Below are positions 1 through 11,144 of a stretch of DNA of 64,000 nt, in pieces. Position numbers and translations under genes: made by a program. This DNA is from Azospirillum halopraeferens DSM 3675 (GTDB taxonomy: Bacteria; Pseudomonadota; Alphaproteobacteria; Azospirillales; Azospirillaceae), in the NCBI RefSeq assembly GCF_000429625.1, contig NZ_AUCF01000014.1, positions 114,244 through 178,243 on the forward strand. Reading direction: 5' to 3'. Under the pieces are notes generated by a model. The model saw only the letters and a list, made by a program, of their open reading frames with translations. It did no database searches and was not told where the DNA came from. Numbering within the stretch: the first letter of the stretch is position 1; the number at the start of each line of letters is the position of its first letter.

Positions 1-259
1 GGTGACGGTCGCGCCGCGGCCCCGCCTGGTGGCCGACGAATCGCTGGTGCTGCTGCGGTCGGCCACCGCCGGCCTGGGCATCGCCTGCCTGCCCGAGGGC
101 CTGTGCCGCGCCGGTCTCGCGGCCGGGGCGCTGGTGCGGGTGCTGCCCGGCTGGACCGCCGGTGCCGTGACGACCACGATCCTGACCACGCACCGCCGCG
201 GCCAGTTGCCCGGCGTGCGCGCGGTGGTGGAGTTCCTGTCCGACCGCCTGGCGCGGTGA
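1..259 (+). CDS. LysR-family transcriptional regulator, C-terminal fragment (cut by window edge)
   Basis: Only the last 85 or so residues lie inside the window. They look like the end of a LysR effector-binding domain: the stretch with VADESLVLLRSATAGLGIACLP matches the pattern in which a conserved G-x-G-I-x-x-L-P loop precedes the last beta strands, and the protein ends a usual distance after it. The DNA-binding half lies to the left of the window, so target and effector cannot be judged. The gene is followed by degraded sequence, so whatever it once regulated downstream is not visible. Confidence 0.6.
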   Translation, partial: VTVAPRPRLVADESLVLLRSATAGLGIACLPEGLCRAGLAAGALVRVLPGWTAGAVTTTILTTHRRGQLPGVRAVVEFLSDRLAR

Positions 260-309
260 CGCCGCCGGGGCGGCAACCGGTCTGCGGCCGTATCAGTCCG
301 TGGTCGGAG

Positions 310-935
310 TCAAAAGGGCATTTTCCGGCGGCACGGAGCCGCGCAGGACGCGGGCGACAACGTCCGGTCGATCGCCCCCCGGATGCGGCGGACAAGGCCG
401 GCTGTACGGGCGGTCAGACGGTCCACCAGCCCCGCAAGGTCGAGGGGCGCCGAATCGGCGGGCTGCCAGCGCTTCCTCCGTCCGGTCCGGAAGAGGAGCA
501 GGATGCCGTAGCGCGAGCGGTGGTCGCGCAGGTGCCGGCCGACAAGCTTGTGTTCGAGGGCGTTTTCCAGATCAGGAACGCTCCGGCCCTTTTCCAGCAC
601 CTTGATCTCGATACACGCCGGTCCATCGCGGGCGGCGTTGTGCAGTCGGATGTCGGTCCGCATTTTCCGGTCAACCTGTTCCTCGCGATGGACCGTGTGC
701 CGGCAATTGGCCCGGATGCGCAGAACACCGGCAAGCCAGGCGACCAGTACTCATCGCCACGGCACAGGATGTTCACGTGCGTGCTGGCGGGGCGTTGCTC
801 CTTCCGTTTGATGTCGGCCGCCCGCTGCCAGAACACCGCCCGCTTCAAGGCGGGATGACGGGCCACCGCGTCGCGGACGGCGTTGGAACCGCGATCACGG
901 TCGGGCAGGTGCCAATGCGTGGACTCCGGCACGCG
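310..935 (-). pseudogene. Broken 3' part of a large protein with a PD-(D/E)XK nuclease-like motif
   Basis: The last 117 codons (from 663 leftward) read as a clean protein segment with TDIRL followed about 15 residues later by CIEIKV, the D...ExK spacing of PD-(D/E)XK nucleases, and a later conserved-looking segment RSRYGILLLFRTGRRKRW. The frame can be followed upstream as far as a TGA near 750. Beyond it, a second frame (WHLPDRDRGSNAVRD...AVFWQRAADIKRKEQRP, about 760-930) also looks like genuine protein, so a frameshift near 750 links the two pieces. The 5' part is missing because the IS5-like element abuts at about 935. The parent family is not recognised with certainty; large NTPase/nuclease defence proteins are one possibility. 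Confidence 0.45.
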
Positions 936-937
936 CT

Positions 938-1792
938 GACATCCCGGGGAACGAGCCTCCTGAGGCGCCGTGCGAGGATCGAGACGAAGGCGATTTCGAC
1001 GAACGCGACGAGGTGCTCGTTCGTCCGCTCGACGATGGTTGTTCAATCGCCGGTAGCGGCTGCTCCAGCTGAAAGAACGCTCCACGACCCGGGCGATTTC
1101 GCTGGGGATGAACATCCCGTCGCGGCCGCGGGCGATCGGCTGGATCGTGATGCCGAGCGACTCCCCGGCTTTGGCGAGGCGCTCGCCGCGATAGCCGAGA
1201 TCGCCGATCGCCGGCTCCTGGAAGCCGCGGCCGGCGAGCCGGCGCAGGACCGGGACGATGTCTTTGGTGTCATGCACGTTGGCCGGCGCAGCATCGATTG
1301 CCAGCGGGATGCCGTACGTCTCGACCGCGATGTGGACCTTCACGCCGCGGATCTTCTTGCCGCCGTCCACGCCCCGCGCGAAGCAGCTCGGGGCCGAGGG
1401 GCATGTCCGGCTGTCGATCACCACCGTGCTCGGCTCTGGCGTATCGCCGCAGGCCAGCCGCCACGTGCGGCCCAGCCGATCGAGCAACGGCGCCACAGCC
1501 CCGGCCGGGTCCAGCGGGCGAACAGCGTGTACAGCGTGCCGAAGGGGATGCCCGAGAGCTGACCGATGGCGCGCCACCGCATGCCGCAAAAGCACACGCA
1601 CCACACGGCCATGATCGCCTTGCGCAGGGCGCTTCCGGTGATGGGCGCTCAAGGGTCGCGGCGGGTCGGCCGCGTACCGTCCGCCGCCATCGCCGTCAGC
1701 TCGACCGGCACCGCATCGACGAAGGCATCGACATCCGAGAACGCGTCCCGGGACGCCGGCGTGGTGCTTGCCGGACGGACGGCGGTGCCCAT
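938..1792 (-). pseudogene. IS5-family transposase, frameshifted
   Basis: Three frames must be joined to recover an IS5-type DDE transposase. The N-terminal DUF4096-like part (MRWRAIGQLSGIPFGTLY, about 1490-1620) shifts near 1490 into the frame with VVIDSRT, GGKKIRGVKVHIAVETYGIP and GDLGYRGERLAKAG. A further shift near 1040 leads to NEHLVAFVEIAFVSILARRL. Candidate catalytic residues are Asp in VIDSRT, Asp in GDLGYRGE and Glu in RVVERSFSW. The first break could be the programmed frameshift known in some IS5 subgroups, but the second break near 1040 and a TGA at 1649-1651 argue for decay. Confidence 0.75.
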
Positions 1793-1854
1793 GGACTACC
1801 GGTCCAGGCGCTGTTGACGACGGCCATAAATCCACCAGCCCGCCCGCCACAATA

Positions 1855-1933
1855 CCTCTGCTCGCCTGAACCTCTGCTCGCCTGAAAATGGCATCACGAC
1901 CGCCGCGAGCCGGGACGCCCCAGCTACGAACAG
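1855..1933 (-). repeat. Cluster-flanking inverted repeat, copy A
   Basis: Read on the minus strand it begins CTGTTCGTAGC and contains GGGGCGTCCCG and two tandem copies of TTCAGGCGAGCAGAGG. Over the first 49 positions it differs at only five from copy B (26011-26093). The copies face outward from the 24 kb catabolic cluster. It overlaps the last three codons of the DUF35 gene. Confidence 0.75.
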
Positions 1934-2343
1934 GCCCTGAATACGGGCAGGTCGATGCCTCCTCCGGCGGACGTGAAGGAGACCTCAACCGGCAGGCCGA
2001 CGCTGATGCGGTCGAGGTCGTCGGCGAGGATGCGGGTCATCAGCCGCGGTCCCTCCGCCAGGTCGACGAGCCCGACGGCGTACGGCGCCTCGTCCCGGAA
2101 ACCGGGGGGCGCCTTGTGGACGATGGTGAAGGAGTAGACGGTGCCGCGGCCCGACGTCTCGACCCACTCCAGCGCGTCGCTCATGCAGTGGGGGCAGAGC
2201 AGGCGGGGATAGAAGATGTGTTCGCCACAGGCCCGGCACCGCTGGACCAGCAGCCGCCCCTCGCGGGCGGCGTCCCAGAAGGGGGCGGTCTCGGTGTTGG
2301 GGATCGGCAGGGGCTTGGCGGGGGATGGGGTGGGTGTGCTCAT
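1924..2343 (-). CDS. DUF35 / OB-fold acyl-CoA-associated zinc-ribbon protein
   Basis: The 139-residue protein has the standard DUF35 layout: an N-terminal helix with TAPFWDAAREGRLLVQRC, a rubredoxin-like zinc ribbon with four cysteines (CRAC at about 33-36 and CPHC at about 47-50), and a C-terminal OB fold. Members bind the partner SCP-x-type thiolase or ketosynthase and help position acyl-CoA substrates. Here the ATG overlaps the stop of the upstream thiolase gene (ATGA), so the pair is translationally coupled. The last residues (ACS) and the TAG are read from the flanking repeat, suggesting that the native C-terminus was replaced by an insertion. Confidence 0.85.
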   Translation of the reverse strand: MSTPTPSPAKPLPIPNTETAPFWDAAREGRLLVQRCRACGEHIFYPRLLCPHCMSDALEWVETSGRGTVYSFTIVHKAPPGFRDEAPYAVGLVDLAEGPRLMTRILADDLDRISVGLPVEVSFTSAGGGIDLPVFRACS

Positions 2344-3517
2344 CGTGGTTCGCTCCCGAGAATCAGTGTCGCTCCCGACGACAGGGCGCCGCCGGTGCCG
2401 TGGCAGAGGGCCAGACGGGCGCCGGCCACCTGCCGCTCGCCGCATTCGCCGCGCAACTGGCGCACGGCTTCCGTGATCAGGAAGATCCCGAACATGCCGG
2501 GATGGGTGTAGGAGAGGCCGCCGCCCTGGGTGTTCATGGGGAACGCTCCCCCGGGGGCGATGCGGCCGTCCCCGACGAAGCGGCCGCCCTCGCCCTTGGG
2601 GCAGAAGCCGAGGTCCTCCAGGGTCATCAGGACGGTGATGGTGAAGGAGTCGTAGATCTGCGCCACGTCGATGTCGGCCGGGGTGATGCCGGCGCCGGCG
2701 AACGCCCGTGGCCCGGTGATGGCGGCCGGGGTCACCGTCAGCTCCGGCATCGCGCCGATGCTGGTCTGGTTGTGGGATTCCGCCGAGCCCCACAGATAGA
2801 CCGGAGCCTTGGCCGTATCGCGCGCCCGCTCCCGGCTGGTCACCACCACCGCACCGCCGCCGTCGGTGACGAGACAGCAGTCGAGCCGGTGCAGCGGCGA
2901 ACTGACGGGAGCGGAGGCGAGGACGTCCTCCACGGTGATCGGCTCCCGCCGGAAGGCCAAGGGGTTCATGGCCGCCCATTGCCGGGCCGCCACGGCGACG
3001 CGGGCGAGCTGCTCGCGCGTCGTGCCGTAGAGGTGCATGTGCCGTTGGGCCGCCAGGGCGTAGGCGCCGGCCATCATCGGCAGACCGTAAGGCGCCTCGA
3101 ACTGGGAGGCCGGCAGCCACGGTTCGGCCCCGCCGCCGAAGGACCCGCCGCCGGTGCGCTGGGTGCTGCCGTAGGTGATCAGGCAGACCGAGCACAACCC
3201 GGCGGCGATGGCCATCGCCGCGTGCTGCACATACGCCTCGAACGAACAGCCGCCCAGCGAGGTGGAGTCGGAATAGCTCGGGACGATGCCAAGGTATTCG
3301 GCCACCTGCATGGAGGGGAAGCGCACACCGCGCGCGGAGCCGATGGACAGGATGCCGTCGACCTCGCTCTTGGCGATGCCCGCGTCGTCCAGGGCGCGCT
3401 TGGCGGCCCGGGCATGCAGTTGCAGCTCCGTGCGGTGCGGCAGGTGCCCCAGTTCGGACTCGGCGACGCCGACGATGGCGACCCGGTCCCGGAAGTCGTC
3501 GCGTGGTCCGGCGCGCG

Positions 3518-3521
<4 letters not shown>
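2340..3521 (-). CDS. Thiolase, SCP-x/lipid-transfer type
   Basis: A 393-residue thiolase-fold enzyme expected to cleave a 3-ketoacyl-CoA with CoA. The nucleophilic cysteine is Cys92 in LGGCSFEAY, and the C-terminal active-site regions SYTHPGMFG and LCHGTGGALSSG supply the histidines. The sequence resembles the SCP-x/DitF group, which works with a DUF35 protein, rather than classical AtoB thiolases. It overlaps the stop of the upstream hydratase/dehydrogenase gene by four bases and the start of the DUF35 gene by four bases, the tightest part of the leftward operon. It probably performs the last chain-shortening step of the cluster's pathway; the substrate is unknown. Confidence 0.85.
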
Positions 3522-5623
<2,102 letters not shown>

Positions 5624-5643
5624 CCTTGTCCTCCCGTTGATGG

Positions 5644-7161
5644 TTATGGGGTTTGGCCGATGCGTCGCATGCGACGGGCGGCGGAGGCGAGGTAGGGCCA
5701 GAACGACACCAGGATCAGCGCCGCGGTGGCGCCCATCAGGACGGCGCTGATCGGCCGGTCGATGAAGACGGCGAAGTCGCCGCGCGACACCAGAAGCGAG
5801 CGCTTGAGGTGCTCTTCGATCAGCGGTCCCAGGATGAAGCCCAGCAGCACCGGGGCCGTGGGATAGCGCAGCACGTTCATGAAGAAGCCGAGCACGCCGA
5901 ACGCCAGGGCGGTGTAGACATCGAACACGCTGGAGCGCACGGAATAAACGCCGACGCAGATCAGGAACAGCATGGAGGGGTAGAGCATCCGGTAGGGGAT
6001 GGTCAGGATGCGCACCCACAGGCCGACCAGCGGCACGTTGAGGATCAGCAGCAGGACGTTGCCGATCCAGAAGCTGGCCACCAGCCCCCAGAACATGGTG
6101 GGCTGCTCGGCGACGAAGCCGGGGCCGGGGATGATGCCGTGGATCATCAGCGCCCCCAGGAGGATCGCCATCACCGAATCGCCGGGAATGCCGAGGCTGA
6201 GGGTCGGGATGAAGGCGGCCTGGACCGACGCGTTGTTGGACGCTTCCGGCGCCGCGATCCCCTCCACCGCACCCTGGCCGAAACGTTGGGGTGCGGACGA
6301 CAGGCGCTTCTCCACGGCGTAGGAGATGAAGGTCGCGATGCTGGGGCCGGAGCCGGGCAGCGCGCCGATGATCGAGCCGATGCCGGTGCCGCGCAGGATC
6401 GGCATACCGATCCGCCGCCATTCCTCGCGGGTCGGCAGCATCGAGCGCAAGGTGATGTCGCGGGCGCGGACCGCGGCACCGTCGCGGTTGACCAGGGTGG
6501 ACATGATCTCGCTGATGCCGAACATGCCCATGGCGATGGGCACGAGGTCGAACCCGTCGGCCAGTTCGAACCGGCCGAACGTGAAGCGCATCAGCCCGGA
6601 ATTGACGTCCGTTCCGGGGATTGCCAGGGCCAGCCCGACGAGAACCATCGCCAACCCCTTGACCGGTGAGCCCACCGACAGGGTGGAGGCGGCCACCAGC
6701 CCCAGCAGCATGGCCGCGAAGTACTCCACCGAGGAGAAGTTCAGCGCCAGCGACGCCAGGAGCGGCGTGAAGAACATCATCAGCACCACGGCGAGGCAGC
6801 CGCCGATGAACGACGCGGTGCTGGTGATCAGCAGGGCCACCCCGGCGCGCCCCTGCTTGGCCAGCGGGTTGCCGTCCAGACAGGTGATGGCCGCGGTGGC
6901 CGTGCCGGGAATGTTGAGCAGGATGGCCGCGGTGGAGCCGCCGTACTGCGCGCCGTAGAAGATGCCGGCCAGCATGATCAGCCCGACCATCGGCTCCAGG
7001 TAGTAGGTCAGCGGCAGCAGCATGGAGATGGCCGCCAGGGCGCCGACGCCGGGCAGGACCCCGACGAAGGTGCCGATGGTGACGCCGAGGAAGCAGAACA
7101 GCAGGGCTGCGGGCGACAACGCCGCCTCGAAGCCCAGGGCAAGGTTGGAGAGGGTCTCCAT
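5644..7161 (-). CDS. tctA: Tripartite tricarboxylate transporter, large membrane subunit TctA
   Basis: A 505-residue integral membrane protein with about 11-12 hydrophobic segments and the family signatures GVLPGVGALAA near residue 40 and a second inverted copy GALPGSGPSIATFISY near residue 265, which form the transport core. The start is three bases after the tctB stop. TTT systems use a TctA/TctB membrane pair with a periplasmic TctC receptor to import carboxylates with a cation. A TctC receptor is encoded divergently at 12104-13087. The gene sits between acyl-CoA carboxylase and beta-oxidation genes, so its substrate is probably the acid metabolised by this operon. Confidence 0.9.
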   Translation of the reverse strand: METLSNLALGFEAALSPAALLFCFLGVTIGTFVGVLPGVGALAAISMLLPLTYYLEPMVGLIMLAGIFYGAQYGGSTAAILLNIPGTATAAITCLDGNPLAKQGRAGVALLITSTASFIGGCLAVVLMMFFTPLLASLALNFSSVEYFAAMLLGLVAASTLSVGSPVKGLAMVLVGLALAIPGTDVNSGLMRFTFGRFELADGFDLVPIAMGMFGISEIMSTLVNRDGAAVRARDITLRSMLPTREEWRRIGMPILRGTGIGSIIGALPGSGPSIATFISYAVEKRLSSAPQRFGQGAVEGIAAPEASNNASVQAAFIPTLSLGIPGDSVMAILLGALMIHGIIPGPGFVAEQPTMFWGLVASFWIGNVLLLILNVPLVGLWVRILTIPYRMLYPSMLFLICVGVYSVRSSVFDVYTALAFGVLGFFMNVLRYPTAPVLLGFILGPLIEEHLKRSLLVSRGDFAVFIDRPISAVLMGATAALILVSFWPYLASAARRMRRIGQTP

Positions 7162-7164
7162 GGC

Positions 7165-7620
7165 TCACCACCAGAAGGCCGGGAGGGAGACGCCGAGCGC
7201 CCGGATGAACAACTGGTCGCCCAGGATCGCCATCGCCACCGCGGTTATCACCGCGCTGCGCAGGTGAGCCGGCCGTTCCGCCCGGGCGCTGACCATGACC
7301 AGCAGCAGCGTCGTCGGCACCAGGCCGATGCGCGGTGCCAGCAGGGCAAACAGCAGGACCGGCAGGGCCATGAACAGGATCGGCCGCGGCGCGAAGGGGA
7401 TCGTCGCCCTCGACGCCGCCAGGGCCTGCACCAGCAGCACGGCGCCGAGGCCGCACAGGGCCACGCCGAGGACCACGGGGAAGAATCCGGGGCCCATTCT
7501 CTGGATGGAGCCGAACGGGTAGGTCAGCCCGACGCCGACCATGAACAGGCCGAACAGCAGGACCACCGCGGCGGCGGTGATCTCGGGCAGATTGAGCGTG
7601 CGGAGCGGGGGAATGCGCAT
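7165..7620 (-). CDS. tctB: Tripartite tricarboxylate transporter, small membrane subunit TctB
   Basis: A 151-residue protein with four hydrophobic segments (for example VVLLFGLFMVGVGLTYPFG and ILFMALPVLLFALLAP), the size and topology of the small TctB subunit. It directly precedes tctA with a three-base gap, and the start has a clear GGGAGG site seven bases upstream. TctB is poorly conserved in sequence, so the call rests on topology, size and gene order together. Confidence 0.85.
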   Translation of the reverse strand: MRIPPLRTLNLPEITAAAVVLLFGLFMVGVGLTYPFGSIQRMGPGFFPVVLGVALCGLGAVLLVQALAASRATIPFAPRPILFMALPVLLFALLAPRIGLVPTTLLLVMVSARAERPAHLRSAVITAVAMAILGDQLFIRALGVSLPAFWW

Positions 7621-7632
7621 GGAAACCTCCCG

Positions 7633-10600
7633 TTACCAGGCGTCGACCAGGGGGCGCCGGGCGTCCTTGGGGGCGTGGACCCGTGGCGCCGCCGTCATCG
7701 CGGCGACGAGCCGGCGGCGCGTGTCGGCGGGATCGATGACGTCGTCGATGCTGAGGAAGGGGGCGATGTTGACCGCCTTGCCGTCGGTATAGAGCCGGGC
7801 CACCAGTTCCTCGTAGCGGGCCTGCCGCTGCGCCGTGTCGACGATCGCCTCCAGTTCCTTGCGGTATCCCAGACGCACCGCCCCTTCCAGCCCCATGGCG
7901 CCGAACTCGCCGGTCGGCCAGGACAGCGTCATCAGGGAGCTTTCGTGGAAGCTGCCGCCGCTCATCGCCATGGCGCCCAGTCCGTAGGCCTTGCGCAGGA
8001 TCACCGTGAACAGCGGCACGGAGAGGCTGGCGCCGACCAGGAACAGCCGGGCGAAGTGGCGCACCGTCGCGCGCTTTTCCGCCTCGGGCCCGACCATGAA
8101 GCCCGGCGTGTCGCACAGCGACACGATCGGCAGGCCGAAGGCGTCGCACAGCTTCATGAAGCGGGCGGCCTTGTCGGCCTCGTCGCGGTCGACGGCCCCG
8201 CCCCGGTGGGCCGGCACGTTGGCGATCAGGCCCGCCGGCCGCCCCTCCAGGCGGACCAGGGCGGTGACCAGCCCCGGCCCGAAGCGGCGCCGCAGCTCCA
8301 GAACGCTGCCTTCGTCGGCAAGCGTGTCGATCACCGTGCGCACGTCGTAGGCGCGCAGCCGGTTTTCCGGAACGGCGGCGCGCAGCCGCCGCTGGTCGGC
8401 GCAGCGCCAGTCGGCGACCGGGCCCTGGAAGTAGGAGAGATAGGTCTTGGCCAGCCGGGTCGCCTCGGCCTCGTCCCCGGCCACCAGATCAATGACGCCA
8501 TTCGGCTCCTGCACGGCAACGGGGCCCACGTCCTCCGGCGCCACGGTGCCGAGCCCGGCCCCCTCGATCATCGCCGGACCGCCCATGCCGATGGTGGCGT
8601 CGCGGGTGGCGATGACCACGTCGCAGCAGCCGAGCACGGCGGCGTTCCCGGCAAAGCAGCGGCCGCTGACGATGCCGACCAGCGGCGCCACCGCGCTCAT
8701 CCGGGCGAAGCGCCAGAACGTCGGGTTGGCGAGGTTCACGCCGGGGCGATTGTCGGTGTCGCCGGGCCGGCCTCCGCCGCCCTCGGCGAACACCACCACC
8801 GGCAGGCGGGCCTTCTCCGCCACGTCGAGCAGCCGGTCCGTCTTGCGGTGGCCCATGTGCCCCTGGGTTCCGGCGAACACGGTGTAGTCGTAGGCCATGA
8901 CGGCGCAGCGCGCCCTCTCCGGCCCGAACAGCGCGCCGTTCACCGCACCGATCCCCGACACCAGCCCGTCGGCCGGGCTGATCGCCCGCAGGGTCTCCAC
9001 CGGGTGCCGGCTGCGTTGCGCGGCGACGGCCAGCGCGCCGTATTCCACGAAGCTGTCGGGATCGCAAAGGTCGGCGATGTTCTCCCGCGCCGTGCGCTTG
9101 CCGGCGGCGTGGCGCCGGGTGACCGCATCCGGGCGGCCGGCGTCCAGCCCCTCGGCGTGGCGCGCGATGGCCTCGGCAAGGTCGGGGCGGATCGCATCGG
9201 GGTCCGCGGTCTCCTCCGCCTCGACTGCACCGGCGTCGACCTCGGCCGGCTCGATGAAGGCCAGCGGCGCACCTTCGGCCACCGTGTCGTCGACGCGGGC
9301 GAGCGCGCGGACGATCCCGCTCACCGGGGCGGCGATCAGGTGCTGCATCTTCATCGCCTCGATGACGGCGAGTGCCGCACCCCGGCGCACCGGTTCGCCT
9401 TCGGCAGCGCGCAGCTCGACCAGAAGGCCGGTCATCGGCGCCCGGGCCGCAACGGTGCCCGGCGGGCCTTCGACCTCCCCCGCGGCGGCGGCCGTGGCCG
9501 CCTCCTCCTCGACGTAGAGGCGCGGGTGGTGCGTCGCGGCGCCGGCGAGGTCGGCGGCGCGCTCGTCGACGAACCGCGTGTGGACGTCGTTGGCGCGCAC
9601 CTCCGGCAGGGCCAGCAGGTTCTGCAGGAAGCCGATGTTGGTGTTGACACCGGTCACCCGGAACTGGCACAGCGCGCGGTAGGCGCGGCCGATCGCGGCG
9701 TCGAAGCCGCCCGTGCGGGCGTGGACGATCACCTTCGCGAGCAGGGAATCGTAGCGCGGGTTCGCGGGGTAGCCGCGATAGCCGCTCCCGTCGACGCGCA
9801 CGCCGGGCCCGCCCGGCGGTTCATAGACCTCCAGGACACCGCCGGCCGGCCGGGCGGTGCCGTCGGCGTTCATGGTCTCCATGTTGACCCGGACCTGGAC
9901 GGCGTGCCCGACCGGGGCGGGGATGGCGTCCCGGGTCAGCCCCAGCTCCTCCAGCGTGGCGCCGCCGGCGATGCGAAGCTGCGCCCGGACGATGTCCACG
10001 CCGGTGACCTCCTCGGTCACCGTGTGCTCCACCTGGATGCGCGGGTTGGCCTCGATGAAGGCCAGGTCGCCGCGGTCGGCGTCGAGCAGGAACTCGAAGG
10101 TTCCGGCGCCGCGGTAGCCGACGGCGCGGGCCATGCGCAGCGCGTGGTCCAGCAGCGCCTGCCGGGTGGTGGCGGACAGGCTCGGCCCGGGGGCTACCTC
10201 CACCAGCTTCTGGTTCCGCCGCTGCAGGCTGCACTCGCGCTCCCACAGGTGGACCACGCCGCCCCGCCCGTCCCCGAGGATCTGCACTTCCAGGTGACGG
10301 GCGCGCGGGATGAAGCGCTCGAGGTAGAGCGTGCCGTCGCCGAAGGCCGCGCGGGCCTCGGCGGCACAGCGGGCGAAGGCCTCGTCGAGCGCATCGGCCG
10401 CGCGGACCACGCGCATGCCGCGCCCGCCGCCGCCGGCCACCGCCTTGACCATGACGGCGGCGCCCGGCCCGAGGTCGGCCAGGAAGGCGTGCGCGTCTGC
10501 CAGGGTTGCCGGACCGGTGCCGGGGATGACGGGGATGCCCAGCTCCACCGCCAGGGCGCGCGCGCGCGTCTTGTCGCCCAACAGATCCAGCGTCTCCGGC

Positions 10601-10914
10601 GTTGGGCCGACGAAGATGATGCCGTGCTCCTCGCACCGCCGGGCGAAACCGGCGTTCTCGCTGAGGAAACCGTAGCCGGGGTGGATGGCGCCGCACCCCG
10701 TGACCCGTGCTGCGGCCACGATCCCGGCCGCGTCCAGGTAGGCGTCGGCCCCCCGGCCGTCGAGCCGGTGGGCCGCGTCGGCGACGCGGGTGTGCAAGGC
10801 GCGGGCGTCGTCGTCGGGATGGACGGCGACCGTCCGGATGCCGAGTTCGGCGGCCGAACGGGCGATGCGGACCGCGATTTCCCCGCGGTTGGCAATCAGC
10901 AGGCCGTTTGTCAT
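7633..10914 (-). CDS. Single-chain biotin-dependent acyl-CoA carboxylase (BC-BCCP-CT fusion)
   Basis: One 1093-residue polypeptide carries all parts of an acyl-CoA carboxylase. Residues 1-445 are biotin carboxylase (LLIANRGEIAVR at the N-terminus, ATP-grasp loop GGGGRGMR near 163, ERECSLQRRNQKL, EANPRIQVEHTVTE). A biotin-carrier domain follows with the biotinyl lysine Lys522 in EAMKMQH. Residues 590-1093 contain both halves of the carboxyltransferase (HMGHRKTDRLL, DTPGFMVG). The order matches the single-chain long-chain acyl-CoA carboxylases known from Rhodopseudomonas and mycobacteria. ATG 10914 was chosen because the domain starts there; a GTG at 10980 would add a non-conserved leader. It is the first gene of the leftward operon. 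Confidence 0.9.
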   Translation of the reverse strand: MTNGLLIANRGEIAVRIARSAAELGIRTVAVHPDDDARALHTRVADAAHRLDGRGADAYLDAAGIVAAARVTGCGAIHPGYGFLSENAGFARRCEEHGIIFVGPTPETLDLLGDKTRARALAVELGIPVIPGTGPATLADAHAFLADLGPGAAVMVKAVAGGGGRGMRVVRAADALDEAFARCAAEARAAFGDGTLYLERFIPRARHLEVQILGDGRGGVVHLWERECSLQRRNQKLVEVAPGPSLSATTRQALLDHALRMARAVGYRGAGTFEFLLDADRGDLAFIEANPRIQVEHTVTEEVTGVDIVRAQLRIAGGATLEELGLTRDAIPAPVGHAVQVRVNMETMNADGTARPAGGVLEVYEPPGGPGVRVDGSGYRGYPANPRYDSLLAKVIVHARTGGFDAAIGRAYRALCQFRVTGVNTNIGFLQNLLALPEVRANDVHTRFVDERAADLAGAATHHPRLYVEEEAATAAAAGEVEGPPGTVAARAPMTGLLVELRAAEGEPVRRGAALAVIEAMKMQHLIAAPVSGIVRALARVDDTVAEGAPLAFIEPAEVDAGAVEAEETADPDAIRPDLAEAIARHAEGLDAGRPDAVTRRHAAGKRTARENIADLCDPDSFVEYGALAVAAQRSRHPVETLRAISPADGLVSGIGAVNGALFGPERARCAVMAYDYTVFAGTQGHMGHRKTDRLLDVAEKARLPVVVFAEGGGGRPGDTDNRPGVNLANPTFWRFARMSAVAPLVGIVSGRCFAGNAAVLGCCDVVIATRDATIGMGGPAMIEGAGLGTVAPEDVGPVAVQEPNGVIDLVAGDEAEATRLAKTYLSYFQGPVADWRCADQRRLRAAVPENRLRAYDVRTVIDTLADEGSVLELRRRFGPGLVTALVRLEGRPAGLIANVPAHRGGAVDRDEADKAARFMKLCDAFGLPIVSLCDTPGFMVGPEAEKRATVRHFARLFLVGASLSVPLFTVILRKAYGLGAMAMSGGSFHESSLMTLSWPTGEFGAMGLEGAVRLGYRKELEAIVDTAQRQARYEELVARLYTDGKAVNIAPFLSIDDVIDPADTRRRLVAAMTAAPRVHAPKDARRPLVDAW

Positions 10915-10982
10915 GGCCGGTCGGACCGTCCGTTGCCGGCGTGGTTGATCATCCCCCCTGTTCCCATTATCGTTCTCCACAG

Positions 10983-11032
10983 TGGAACGTATGTTCTATT
11001 TTCTAGATAGCGGATTGTTGGTGGTCGTGCAA
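10983..11032 (-). promoter_or_regulatory. Promoter and IclR-type operator of the carboxylase operon
   Basis: On the minus strand TTGCAC (11032-11027) and TATCTA (11009-11004) are spaced by 17 bases. Just downstream, TAGAACATACGTTCCA (10998-10983) is an inverted repeat with arms AGAACA and cGTTCc two bases apart. Its position at the start of transcription fits repression. The same architecture recurs at 17741-17754. Confidence 0.55.
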
Positions 11033-11144
11033 TGCCGCTTTTGCCGGCCCCATCGCCGGTCGGGTCGAGCGGAGGCACGCAAACGCCGCCATTTGGTGTA
11101 GAAAGGCCGCGTCGAGACGCGCAGTCGGACACGGGGGAGCAACA

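Larger units (their letters stand above)
935..1935 (-). mobile_element. IS5-family insertion sequence remnant
   Basis: The element comprises the frameshifted transposase plus about 130 bp of non-coding end next to the DUF35 gene. The left boundary is set where recognisable transposase coding ends and the interrupted nuclease-like gene resumes; exact terminal inverted repeats were not identified. The right end contains the sequence that recurs in inverted orientation at 26011-26093. Confidence 0.5.

Noticed and set aside
1484..1498. Programmed frameshift site in the IS5-like transposase
   Set aside because: Possible in principle, but a second frameshift near 1040 and an upstream TGA make the copy inactive, so the site is not claimed as functional.
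7264..11010. A 1248-codon open frame on the plus strand opposite the carboxylase and TctB genes
   Set aside because: Composition is the antisense echo of GC-rich codons (Gln/His/Arg/Ala-rich, no domains); the minus strand encodes clear enzyme motifs.
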